Below are positions 43,025 through 50,524 of a stretch of 64,000 nt of DNA, piece by piece (the stretch's first letter is position 1; each line of letters begins with the position of its first letter). Location of the stretch: assembly GCF_023276435.1 (NCBI RefSeq), contig NZ_JALLPO010000012.1, positions 62,001-126,000 of the forward strand, in the 5' to 3' direction. Position numbers and translations under genes: made by a program. Source of the DNA: Sphaerisporangium perillae (GTDB taxonomy: Bacteria > Actinomycetota > Actinomycetes > Streptosporangiales > Streptosporangiaceae). The notes beneath the pieces were generated by a model. It was given only the letters and a program-made list of their open reading frames with translations, searched no databases and was not told where the DNA came from.

Positions 43025-43060
43025 GTACGTATAGAGGACATCATTGTCCGATATGCGTAC
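43025..43060. promoter_or_regulatory. 36-bp dyad operator before hmgA
   Basis: Outer arms GTACGTAT (43025-43032) and ATGCGTAC (43053-43060) pair with one mismatch, and inner arms GGAC (43036-43039) and GTCC (43046-43049) pair perfectly about the same centre. It lies 14 bases before the hmgA start, fitting an IclR-type repressor site. Confidence 0.6.
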
Positions 43061-43073
43061 ACCGGGAGGGGCG

Positions 43074-44249
43074 ATGCCGCACTACCGCACCGTCGGCGAG
43101 GTGCCGCGCAAACGGCATATCCAGTTCCGCAAGCCCGATGGCGGGCTGTACTCCGAGGAACTGATGGGCGAGGAGGGCTTCTCCTCCGACTCCTCGCTGC
43201 TGTACCACCGGCACCTGCCCACCGCGATAGTCAAGGCGGAGGCGGTGCCCGACATCGTGCGCGCCACCCTGTCGCCGAACCTCCCCCTCTCGCCGCGCCA
43301 CTTCCGCACCCAGGGGCTCCCGGTGGGCGGCGACCTGGTCACCGGGCGGCAGCCGCTGGCCGGCAACGCCGATGTCCGCATGTCGTACGCCGCCGCCGAC
43401 CGGCCGAGCGAGCTGTACCGCGACTCCAAGGGCGACGAGTGCGTCTACATCGCGAGCGGCCGGGTGCGCTTCGAGTCCACCTACGGCGCGATCGAGGCCG
43501 GCGAGGGCGACTACGTGGTGGTCCCCACCGGGACGATCCACCGCTGGGTGCCGCTGGACGGCACGACGGTGCGCGCGCTGACCATCGAGGCCGCCGGGCA
43601 CATCCGCCCACCGAAGCGCTACCTGTCGCAGTACGGCCAGTTCCTGGAGCACGCCCCGTACTCCGAGCGCGACCTGCGCGCTCCGGACGAGCCGCTGATC
43701 GTCGAGGAGTCCGAGACGCCCGTCCTGGTCAGGACCCGGGGCGGCCTGACGCGGCTGACCTACGCCCATCATCCGTTCGACGTGGTCGGCTGGGACGGCT
43801 GCCTCTACCCGTACGCCTTCGACATCAACGACTTCGAGCCGGTCGTGAAGCGCACCCACGCGCCGCCACCGGTCCACCAGACCTTCGAGGGGCCGGGCTT
43901 CGTCATCTGCTCGTTCTGCCCCCGGCCGCTGGACTTCCACCCCGAAGCCGTGCCGATCCCCTACAACCACCACAACGTCGACTCCGACGAGTTCATGTTC
44001 TACGCCGGCGGCGACTACACGGCGCGTAAGGGCTCGGGCATCGACGTCGGGTCCATCTCCCTGCACCCCGCCGGCTTCACGCACGGTCCCCAGCCCGGGG
44101 CGGTGGAGGCGGCCGTCGAGGCCGTGCGGCGGGGCACCACCGTCACCAGCGAGCTCGCCGTGATGATCGACACCTTCCGCCCGCTCGACCTCGGCGACGC
44201 CGCGCTGTCCTGTGAGGACCCGTCCTACGCATGGACGTGGGCCCGATGA
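43074..44249 (+). CDS. hmgA: homogentisate 1,2-dioxygenase-family protein
   Basis: About 391 residues with a double cupin fold. The late block IPYNHHNVDSDEFMFYAGG supplies the iron ligands (His, Glu) and SISLHPAGFTHGPQPG the last His. Early blocks HFRTQGLPVGGDLVTGRQPL and DECVYIASGRVRFESTYGAIEAGEGDYVVVPTGTIHRW also fit the family. It opens the ring of homogentisate to maleylacetoacetate in tyrosine and phenylalanine breakdown. The ATG at 43074 follows GGGAGGGGCG. It is coupled by ATGA overlap to the fumarylacetoacetase gene. A maleylacetoacetate isomerase gene is not present here. Confidence 0.87.
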   Translation: MPHYRTVGEVPRKRHIQFRKPDGGLYSEELMGEEGFSSDSSLLYHRHLPTAIVKAEAVPDIVRATLSPNLPLSPRHFRTQGLPVGGDLVTGRQPLAGNADVRMSYAAADRPSELYRDSKGDECVYIASGRVRFESTYGAIEAGEGDYVVVPTGTIHRWVPLDGTTVRALTIEAAGHIRPPKRYLSQYGQFLEHAPYSERDLRAPDEPLIVEESETPVLVRTRGGLTRLTYAHHPFDVVGWDGCLYPYAFDINDFEPVVKRTHAPPPVHQTFEGPGFVICSFCPRPLDFHPEAVPIPYNHHNVDSDEFMFYAGGDYTARKGSGIDVGSISLHPAGFTHGPQPGAVEAAVEAVRRGTTVTSELAVMIDTFRPLDLGDAALSCEDPSYAWTWAR

Positions 44250-46339
44250 CCGGACACGTCGTGGGCACCGAGACCACCACCCCCCGTACGGCCGACGAGG
44301 AGATCGCGGTGAGCACGCTCTTCCGGTCCCTGGTCGACGACGCCGGCCTGTTCCCGCCCACGCTGCTGCCCATGTCGAGGGCGCTGGCCCGCCATTACGC
44401 CGACGAGGACGCCGGCAACCCCGTGCTCACGCACCGCCTCGTCTGCCCGGCCAGCCGCCTGGACGAGCTGCGCGCCTCCCTGACCCGTCCCGTCCGGGTG
44501 GGGGTCATCGTCGACACGCCCCTGTCACCGGAACTCCTCGGACTGACGTCCTGCGACCCGAGCGTGGAGGTCGAACTGGTCGAGGCGCCCCTCCCGCCCG
44601 ACGCCACCGTCGTCGACGTGGCGGAACGGCTCGGGCCGGCCCGCTCGCGGGCGCGGCTGTTCGTCGAGGTCTCGCCCACCGACCTGCACCATGTTCCGCA
44701 CGACGTGGGGCTGAAGGTCCGCTGCGGAGGGCTCAACCCCGAGGACTTCCCCTCCACGCACGAGCTCGGGGCCTTCATCCGCAACTGCGTCGAGCAGGGC
44801 ACGCCGTTCAAGGCCACCGCCGGCCTGCACCGCGCCGTCCGCCACCCCGACCCCAGCCTCGGCGTCTACCGGCACGGGTTCCTCAACCTGGTACTGGCCG
44901 TGTGCGCGGCCGTCCAGGGCCGCGACCCGGTCCCCGTGCTGGACGGCATGGACGAGGACGAGCTGGTCGCGATGGCGCGTGCCATGCCCGAGGAGGTGGC
45001 GCGGCGCGCGAGGGAGCTGTTCGTCTCCTACGGCTCCTGCAACACCAGCACTCCCATCGAGGAACTGCGGGCGCTCGGGCTCGCCGAACGGCGCCCCCGC
45101 CGCGAGACGCCCGTCGTAGTCAGAGAGGAGATCGTGATCCGCAGCTGGGTGCCCGGGGCGGACGCGAGCCCCTACACGGTGGCCAACCTCCCCTACGGCG
45201 TGTTCTCCCGCCCAGGTGAGCCCCCGAGGGCCGGGGTGCGCATCGGCGACCACGTCCTCGACCTCGCACCCGTGCTGCACGACGAGATGTTCGCCACCGG
45301 CAGCCTCAACGGCTTCCTCGCCAGAGGGCGCACCGCGTGGCGGGACACCCGGCGGCTGCTCCAGCGGCTGCTGTCCGCGGACGCCAAGGAGGCCGCGGCC
45401 AACCGGGCGGCGCTCCAACCACACCTGATCCCGCTCCGCCAGGTGCGGCTCCACCTGCCGATCGAGATCGGCGACTACGTCGACTTCTACTGCTCGCTGG
45501 AGCACGCCACCAACCTCGGCCGCATGTTCCGGCCCGGCGACGAGCCCCTCAAGCCCAACTGGCGGCATCTCCCGGTCGGGTACCACGGCCGTTCCGGCAC
45601 CGTCGTGGTCTCCGGCACGCCGGTCACCCGTCCCCGGGGTCAGCGCGCCTCGGCCTCCGGCGGCGAGCCCGTCCTCGGGCCGTCGGTCAGGCTCGACATC
45701 GAGGCCGAGCTGGGGTTCGTCGTCGGCACGCCGACCCGTCTCGGTGAGAGCGCGGGCGACTTCGCCGACCACGTCTTCGGGGTGACGCTGGTCAACGACT
45801 GGAGCGCCCGTGACATCCAGGCCTGGGAGTACGTCCCGCTCGGGCCGTTCCTCGGCAAGTCGTTCGCCACGTCGATCTCCCCCTGGATCACGCCGCTGGA
45901 GGCCCTTTCCGACGCCCGCCTGCCGGGGCGCGCGCAGGACCCCGAGCCGATGGACTACCTGCGCAGGCGGGAACCCTGGGGGCTCGACATCAGCCTGGAG
46001 ATCACGTTGAACGGCGAGCCGATCTCCACCCCGCCGTACCGCGACATGTACTGGACGCCGGACCAGATGCTCGCCCACATGACCGTCAACGGCGCCTCCC
46101 TGCGCACAGGCGACCTGTTCGCCAGCGGCACCGTCTCCGGCGCCGATCCGTCGCAGCGGGGATCACTCATCGAGATGAGTTGGAACGGCGCCGAGCCGGT
46201 CAAGCTGTCCGACGGACAGTCCCGTTCCTTCCTCGAGGACGGCGACACCGTGACGATCACCGCGACGGCGCCGGGACCGAACGACACCCGCATCGCGCTG
46301 GGCGAGGTGACGGGCACGGTCCTTCCCACCCCGAGCTGA
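44246..46339 (+). CDS. fahA: fumarylacetoacetase fused to an extra N-terminal domain
   Basis: About 697 residues, far above the usual 400-420. Residues about 297-697 are a full fumarylacetoacetase: SWVPGADASPYTVANLPYGVF, HATNLGRMFRPG, LPVGYHGRSGTVVVSGTP, IEAELGFVVG, VNDWSARDIQAWEYVPLGPFLGKSFA and SGTVSGADP. It hydrolyses fumarylacetoacetate to fumarate and acetoacetate, the last step of homogentisate breakdown. Residues 1-295 form an extra domain (STLFRSLVDDAGLFPPTLLP, GLKVRCGGLNPEDFPS, PFKATAGLHRAVRH) of unknown role, possibly a TIM-barrel. A GTG at 45134 behind AGAGAGGAG could start the enzyme alone. Start at ATG 44246, overlapping hmgA. Confidence 0.85.
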   Translation: MTGHVVGTETTTPRTADEEIAVSTLFRSLVDDAGLFPPTLLPMSRALARHYADEDAGNPVLTHRLVCPASRLDELRASLTRPVRVGVIVDTPLSPELLGLTSCDPSVEVELVEAPLPPDATVVDVAERLGPARSRARLFVEVSPTDLHHVPHDVGLKVRCGGLNPEDFPSTHELGAFIRNCVEQGTPFKATAGLHRAVRHPDPSLGVYRHGFLNLVLAVCAAVQGRDPVPVLDGMDEDELVAMARAMPEEVARRARELFVSYGSCNTSTPIEELRALGLAERRPRRETPVVVREEIVIRSWVPGADASPYTVANLPYGVFSRPGEPPRAGVRIGDHVLDLAPVLHDEMFATGSLNGFLARGRTAWRDTRRLLQRLLSADAKEAAANRAALQPHLIPLRQVRLHLPIEIGDYVDFYCSLEHATNLGRMFRPGDEPLKPNWRHLPVGYHGRSGTVVVSGTPVTRPRGQRASASGGEPVLGPSVRLDIEAELGFVVGTPTRLGESAGDFADHVFGVTLVNDWSARDIQAWEYVPLGPFLGKSFATSISPWITPLEALSDARLPGRAQDPEPMDYLRRREPWGLDISLEITLNGEPISTPPYRDMYWTPDQMLAHMTVNGASLRTGDLFASGTVSGADPSQRGSLIEMSWNGAEPVKLSDGQSRSFLEDGDTVTITATAPGPNDTRIALGEVTGTVLPTPS

Positions 46340-46526
46340 CCGCCTACGGCATGGCTCACTCAGGCCCGGCGCCTTCGCCGTGCCCCACCGAGCCGGCCGC
46401 CTTCGCCGTCCCCCGCCGGACCGGCCACCTTTGCCGTGCCATGCCCGTCGAATTGGGGATACCGTGGGAATTCAGGAACCACCGAAGCCCAAAGCGCGTT
46501 CTCACTAATAAGGGAGGGCCGGGGCG

Positions 46527-46958
46527 ATGGACTCATGGATCTTCTGGTTGATAATGGCGGCGGCGCTCGGTGTGGCGGAGATCTTCACGCTCACCGCGGC
46601 GCTCGGGCTCCTCGGTGCCGCCGCGCTGCTGACGGCCGCCGTCGCGGCCATCGGCCTGCCGACCGGCATCCAGCTCGCCGTCTTCATCCTGTCCTCGGTG
46701 TCCGGCCTCGTCCTCATCCGGCCCGTCGCCCAGCGCCACATCAAGCAGCCTCCGGTCCAGCGATTCGGTGTCTCCGCCCTGGTCGGAAGGCCCGCCTACG
46801 TCACCCGTGAGGTCACCGGGCTGAACGGCCGGGTGCGCATCGGCGGGGAAGAGTGGTCGGCCCGCGCCTACGACGAGACGCTGGTGATCCCGGCGGGCGC
46901 GACAGTGGACGTCATCGAAATCGAGGGCGCGACCGCGCTCGTCTATCCCCGGGGGTAA
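46527..46958 (+). CDS. NfeD-family membrane protein
   Basis: 143 residues: two or three membrane helices (FWLIMAAALGVAEIFTLTAALGLLGAAALLTAAVAAIG, GIQLAVFILSSVSGLVLIRPV) and a C-terminal OB-fold domain (SALVGRPAYVTREVTGLNGRVRIGGEEWSARA). Short NfeD proteins work with SPFH proteins in membrane microdomains. Two bases separate it from the SPFH gene, so the pair is one unit. The ATG at 46527 follows GGGAGGG. Confidence 0.87.
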   Translation: MDSWIFWLIMAAALGVAEIFTLTAALGLLGAAALLTAAVAAIGLPTGIQLAVFILSSVSGLVLIRPVAQRHIKQPPVQRFGVSALVGRPAYVTREVTGLNGRVRIGGEEWSARAYDETLVIPAGATVDVIEIEGATALVYPRG

Positions 46959-46960
46959 GC

Positions 46961-48061
46961 ATGGACGCCGCTTTGATCGCCGGAATCCTCATCGTGCTGT
47001 TCGCGGTGTTCACCGTCCTTCGTTCCGTCCGCATCGTCCCGCAGGCCAGAGCCGGCAACGTCGAACGCCTCGGCCGCTACTCGCGCACGCTCGGGCCCGG
47101 GCTCAACTTCGTGATCCCCTTCGTGGACCGCGTCCGGCCGCTCATCGACCTGCGCGAGCAGGTGGTGTCCTTCAAACCGCAGCCGGTCATCACCGAGGAC
47201 AACCTCGTCGTCGACATCGACACGGTGCTGTACTTCCAGGTCACCGACCCGCGCGCGGCGGCGTACGAGATCGCGAACTTCATCCAGGGCGTGGAGCAGC
47301 TCACCGTCACGACGCTGAGGAACGTCGTCGGCGGCATGGACCTGGAGAAGACCCTCACCTCCCGCGACACCATCAACAGCCAGCTGCGCGGAGTGCTCGA
47401 CGAGGCCACCGGCAAGTGGGGCATCCGGGTCAACCGGGTGGAGATCAAGGCGATCGACCCGCCGAGGACGATCAAAGAGGCGATGGAGAAGCAGATGCGC
47501 GCCGAGCGTGACAAGCGCGCCGCCATCCTCACCGCCGAGGGCTTCCGCCAGTCGCAGATCCTCACCGCCGAAGGTGAGAAGCAGAGCGCGATCCTGCGAG
47601 CCGAAGGCGACCGGACCGCGGCCATCCTGAAGGCCGAAGGCCAGTCGCAGGCCATCGACGAGGTGTTCCAGGCCGTCCACCGCAACGACCCCGACCCCCA
47701 GCTGCTCGCCTACCAGTACCTGCAGGTCCTCCCACAGCTCGCACAGGGCCAGGGCAACACCTTCTGGGTCATCCCGAGCGAGGTCACCTCCGCCCTGCAG
47801 GGGGTGTCCAGGGCGTTCACCGAGTCCCTGCCCAGGTCCCCGGCGACCCGGGAGGTCACCGAAGGCAGGAGCGACGCCAAGCAGGAGGCCGTGAAGGCCC
47901 AGGAGGCCGCGGACGCGGCCATCGCCGACGCCGAGGAGTCCGGCCCGCGCCGGCTCGGCCCCGGCACCTCCATCCCCGACCCCCTGACCGGCCTGGACCA
48001 GACCGCTGCCGCCCAGCAGGCCGTCCACGCCCGGAAGGACACCGCCTCCGACGACTCCTGA
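46961..48061 (+). CDS. SPFH/band 7 (stomatin-like) protein
   Basis: About 366 residues. An N-terminal membrane segment (LIAGILIVLFAVFTVL) precedes the band 7 domain (residues about 25-190: VPQARAGNVERLGRYSRTLGPGLNFVIPFVDRV, MDLEKTLTSRDTINSQL, RTIKEAMEKQMRAERDKRAAI), then a helical region with repeated ILTAEG/ILRAEG/ILKAEG units that drives oligomer assembly. The tail is disordered and Ala/Glu-rich. Stomatin-like proteins form membrane rings that hold proteases or transporters, and the NfeD protein upstream is the usual partner. Confidence 0.88.
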   Translation: MDAALIAGILIVLFAVFTVLRSVRIVPQARAGNVERLGRYSRTLGPGLNFVIPFVDRVRPLIDLREQVVSFKPQPVITEDNLVVDIDTVLYFQVTDPRAAAYEIANFIQGVEQLTVTTLRNVVGGMDLEKTLTSRDTINSQLRGVLDEATGKWGIRVNRVEIKAIDPPRTIKEAMEKQMRAERDKRAAILTAEGFRQSQILTAEGEKQSAILRAEGDRTAAILKAEGQSQAIDEVFQAVHRNDPDPQLLAYQYLQVLPQLAQGQGNTFWVIPSEVTSALQGVSRAFTESLPRSPATREVTEGRSDAKQEAVKAQEAADAAIADAEESGPRRLGPGTSIPDPLTGLDQTAAAQQAVHARKDTASDDS

Positions 48062-48068
48062 CCCGAGC

Positions 48069-48209
48069 AACCTGTCGGACCCGGTCTTCAGAAGGAAGAT
48101 CTCGCGACAACTGAACAAGGGCGAGAGCCTGCACGCGCTGCGCCGCGACCTGCACTACGCCCAGCAGGGCACGATCACGCGCCCGCACCTGGAGCAGCAG
48201 AGGCGTTGA
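48069..48209 (+). mobile_element. fragment of a Tn3-family transposase gene
   Basis: In one frame the sequence reads DPVFRRKISRQLNKGESLHA, then LRRDLHYAQQGTITRPHLEQ and stops. This matches a conserved stretch in the C-terminal part of Tn3 TnpA (QLNKGESLHALRRDL). Only about 45 codons survive, with no inverted repeats recognised and no resolvase, so it is a relic. It begins directly after the SPFH gene and precedes the TetR-controlled group. Confidence 0.8.
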
Positions 48210-48267
48210 TCCAGCGGGCGGCCAGCAGCTCCGAACCGGCGGTCGGGACGGGGCGCGGATGCGCCTG

Positions 48268-48915
48268 TCAGGCGGTGCCGTAACCGGACAGGGCGGGCTC
48301 CAGCAGGTCGAAGGCTTGGGTGGCTTCGGCGGCGATGGCCTGGGCGATCTGATCGTTGGGGTGTCCGGCGAGGGTGAGGGTTTGGATGCGCTGGAACAGC
48401 ACACGGTGGACGGTGCTCAGCAGGCCGGCGGCGGTCTGGACGGTGATGTCGTCGGACTGGGCGCCGGTGGCCTCGGCCAGGGCCCGCGCCAGGTGGTGTT
48501 CACGCTGGTCGTGCAGGCCACGCAGGCAGGCGCTCAGGGTCGGGCTGTTGGCGATCATGCGGGCGAATTGCTGGCCGGAGAACCCGGCGATGGGGTCCTG
48601 GGCGGCCACGGCGTCGATGAACGCGCGGCGCAGTGCGGCCAGCGCCGACTCTCCTGGGTGCCGGGCGGCTACGGCGCCGGCCAGGGAGGCGGCGAACTGC
48701 TCCTGGTGGTCCAGGGCCAGGTCTTCCTTGCGGGGGAAGTAGTTGGTGACGGTCTTCTTGGCCACGCGGGCGGCGGCGGCGATCTCGGCGATGGTCGTCT
48801 GCTCGAAGCCCTGGGCGATGAACAGCCGGGTCGCGTGGTCGGAGATCAGCTGCCGGGTCTCCTGCTTCTTGGTCTCGCGCAGCCCGGTGGTCGCGGGGGG
48901 TGTCTGGATGCCCAT
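48268..48915 (-). CDS. TetR-family transcriptional regulator
   Basis: 215 residues with a TetR helix-turn-helix (ETKKQETRQLISDHATRLFIAQGFEQTTIAEIAAAARVAKKTVTNYFPRKEDLAL) and a helical ligand domain. It is divergent from the small gene, the VOC protein and the RibD-like reductase. A strong promoter with a 22-bp palindrome lies between them, so it probably represses that group. The ligand is unknown. Confidence 0.86.
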   Translation of the reverse strand: MGIQTPPATTGLRETKKQETRQLISDHATRLFIAQGFEQTTIAEIAAAARVAKKTVTNYFPRKEDLALDHQEQFAASLAGAVAARHPGESALAALRRAFIDAVAAQDPIAGFSGQQFARMIANSPTLSACLRGLHDQREHHLARALAEATGAQSDDITVQTAAGLLSTVHRVLFQRIQTLTLAGHPNDQIAQAIAAEATQAFDLLEPALSGYGTA

Positions 48916-48947
48916 GGTCGCAATCTTACCCTCGTAGCATCTTTATG

Positions 48948-49003
48948 TTGACACTCTCGAACATCTCAGGATAAATTTACGTCCGTCGCAAACTTGCGAC
49001 GGA
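48948..49003 (+). promoter_or_regulatory. promoter with TetR operator
   Basis: TTGACA (48948-48953) and TAAATT (48972-48977) make a good -35/-10 pair (spacer 18). Just downstream, at the expected start of transcription, TCCGTCGCAA (48982-48991) and TTGCGACGGA (48994-49003) form a perfect dyad with a two-base centre. A TetR dimer bound there would block the plus-strand genes. Confidence 0.65.
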
Positions 49004-49031
49004 TGGAACGCTGAGTGTGAAAGGGACACCC

Positions 49032-49217
49032 ATGCGCAAGCTCACTCACGACCTCGTCCCGCCCGTGGTCGAGTCCGTCCCTATGCCCCAGCCGCAGCTG
49101 CCCCAGCGGTCCGCGCTGCGCGGCGCCGAACTGCGTCGCCCGCCCGCCGCCCACAGCATTCGCGCGTCGCGGCAGACCCGGCACCTGCGCTCCCTGCCCC
49201 GCCGCCGCAGCTACTGA
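49032..49217 (+). CDS. small basic hypothetical protein
   Basis: About 61 residues starting MRKLTHDLVPPVVESVPMPQ, then Gln/Pro- and Arg-rich with a basic end (LRSLPRRRSY). There is no domain, signal or membrane segment. The ATG at 49032 follows GAAAGGGAC behind the TetR-regulated promoter, and the next gene starts 29 bases later, so it may be a real leader gene of the operon. Composition alone does not prove it is coding. Confidence 0.4.
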   Translation: MRKLTHDLVPPVVESVPMPQPQLPQRSALRGAELRRPPAAHSIRASRQTRHLRSLPRRRSY

Positions 49218-49245
49218 CCCCGCTCCAACCGCACCAAGGAGACTC

Positions 49246-49635
49246 GTGCAGTTCACCGCCTCCACCATTTCGCTGACCGTTGACGACGTCACCGCCTCCC
49301 AGGAGTTCTTCACCGCCCATCTGGGCTACAGCCTCCAGCAGGCCGCCGACGGTTTTGCGTCCCTGACCCGCCCCGACGCGGTCGATGTCGTCCTGCTCGC
49401 CCGTGGCATCCAGGTGCTGCCGCCCGAGCAGCGCGACCAGCGCGCCAGCGGCGTGATCCTGGCCTTCACCCTCGCCGGCGGCCTGCAGGAACAGGAGAAG
49501 CGGCTGCGTGACGCCGGTGTGGAGATCACCATGCCGCTGCGTCAGGAGCCCTGGGGCGAGCGCCTGTTCCAGGTCACCGACCCCAACGGAGTGATCGTCC
49601 AGTTCGTCGAGTGGGCCGCCCCGGACACCGCCTGA
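49246..49635 (+). CDS. VOC-family (glyoxalase/bleomycin-resistance fold) protein
   Basis: 129 residues with the paired beta-alpha-beta modules of the vicinal oxygen chelate fold: STISLTVDDVTASQEFFTAHLGYSL and GVEITMPLRQEPWGERLFQVTDPNGVIVQFVEW. Metal-ligand positions in the first module are not typical, so it may bind a ligand rather than catalyse. The GTG at 49246 has AAGGAGA upstream. It belongs to the TetR-controlled group. Confidence 0.82.
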   Translation: MQFTASTISLTVDDVTASQEFFTAHLGYSLQQAADGFASLTRPDAVDVVLLARGIQVLPPEQRDQRASGVILAFTLAGGLQEQEKRLRDAGVEITMPLRQEPWGERLFQVTDPNGVIVQFVEWAAPDTA

Positions 49636-49699
49636 CATTCCCCCGCCATCGCCCAGGCCAGCCGCCCCGGCCACGAACATCACGAAAGAGAGCCTCCCG

Positions 49700-50311
49700 T
49701 TGCGCAAGCTGGTGTACTACATCGCCACCACCCTCGACGGTTTCATCGCCGGTCCGGACGGCGCCGACCCCACCGGCCCGGACGGCTTTTGGCCCCTGCC
49801 CGCCGACTACATCCAGCACATCGCGGCCCACTACCCCGAGACCCTGCCCGCCCCGGCCCGCACCGCCCTGTCGGTCACCGCCGAAGGCACCCACTTCGAC
49901 ACCGTCCTGGAAGGGCGCCGCACCTACGAGATCGGACTGAAGGCCGGGATCACCGACGCCTACCCTCACCTGCGCCACCTGGTCTTCTCCGGGACCCTCA
50001 CCAAGAGCCCCGACCCCGCCGTCGAACTGGTCGCCACCGATCCCGCCCAGACGGTACGCGACCTCAAACGCCAGGACGGCAAGGACATCTGGCTGCTCGG
50101 CGGCGCCGAACTGGCCGGCGCGCTCTACCAGCAGATCGACCAGCTGATCCTCAAAGTGGGCGCACTGACCGTCGGCACCGGCATCCCGCTGTTCTCCCGC
50201 ACTGCCACCTTCGACCCACGCGCCTGGAAACTCACCGATCACACCGTGCTCGACAGCGGTGCCGCCTTCCTCACCTACAACCGCCCCGCCGAATCCGCCA
50301 CCGTCGCATAA
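49700..50311 (+). CDS. RibD C-terminal/dihydrofolate reductase-fold protein
   Basis: 203 residues. RKLVYYIATTLDGFIAGPDG at the N-terminus, TVLEGRRTYEIG, HLVFSGTLTKSPD, DIWLLGGAELAGALYQQIDQLIL and PLFSRTATFDPRAWKL follow the pattern of the DHFR/RibD-C superfamily, which uses NADPH. Stand-alone members have no settled substrate and are often in TetR or VOC gene neighbourhoods. The start is TTG at 49700 behind GAAAGAGAG. Confidence 0.83.
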   Translation: MRKLVYYIATTLDGFIAGPDGADPTGPDGFWPLPADYIQHIAAHYPETLPAPARTALSVTAEGTHFDTVLEGRRTYEIGLKAGITDAYPHLRHLVFSGTLTKSPDPAVELVATDPAQTVRDLKRQDGKDIWLLGGAELAGALYQQIDQLILKVGALTVGTGIPLFSRTATFDPRAWKLTDHTVLDSGAAFLTYNRPAESATVA

Positions 50312-50524
50312 GGACGTGGGCATACGACCCTGCTCCGCCCCCGGTCGGCCAACGGCACACCGGCCTCAGGTGAGGTGCCGGAAGGCTGGCCGGGGCCCCT
50401 TCCACCGCGACGGCGCCGCGGGCGGCGAAAGTGGCGTTGGCGATCTCGACCGCGATGGTGCGGGCCACTTCCGGGGTCAGGTAGCGGCGGGAAGGGGGTC
50501 CGCGGGCCGCGCAGCGGGACGCGG

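Noticed and set aside
50330-50520. Minus-strand stretch encoding RYLTPEVARTIAVEIANATF after the second dynamin-like gene
   Set aside because: It looks protein-like but has no start codon or recognised family, and its end is unclear, so I could not support a gene or a named pseudogene.
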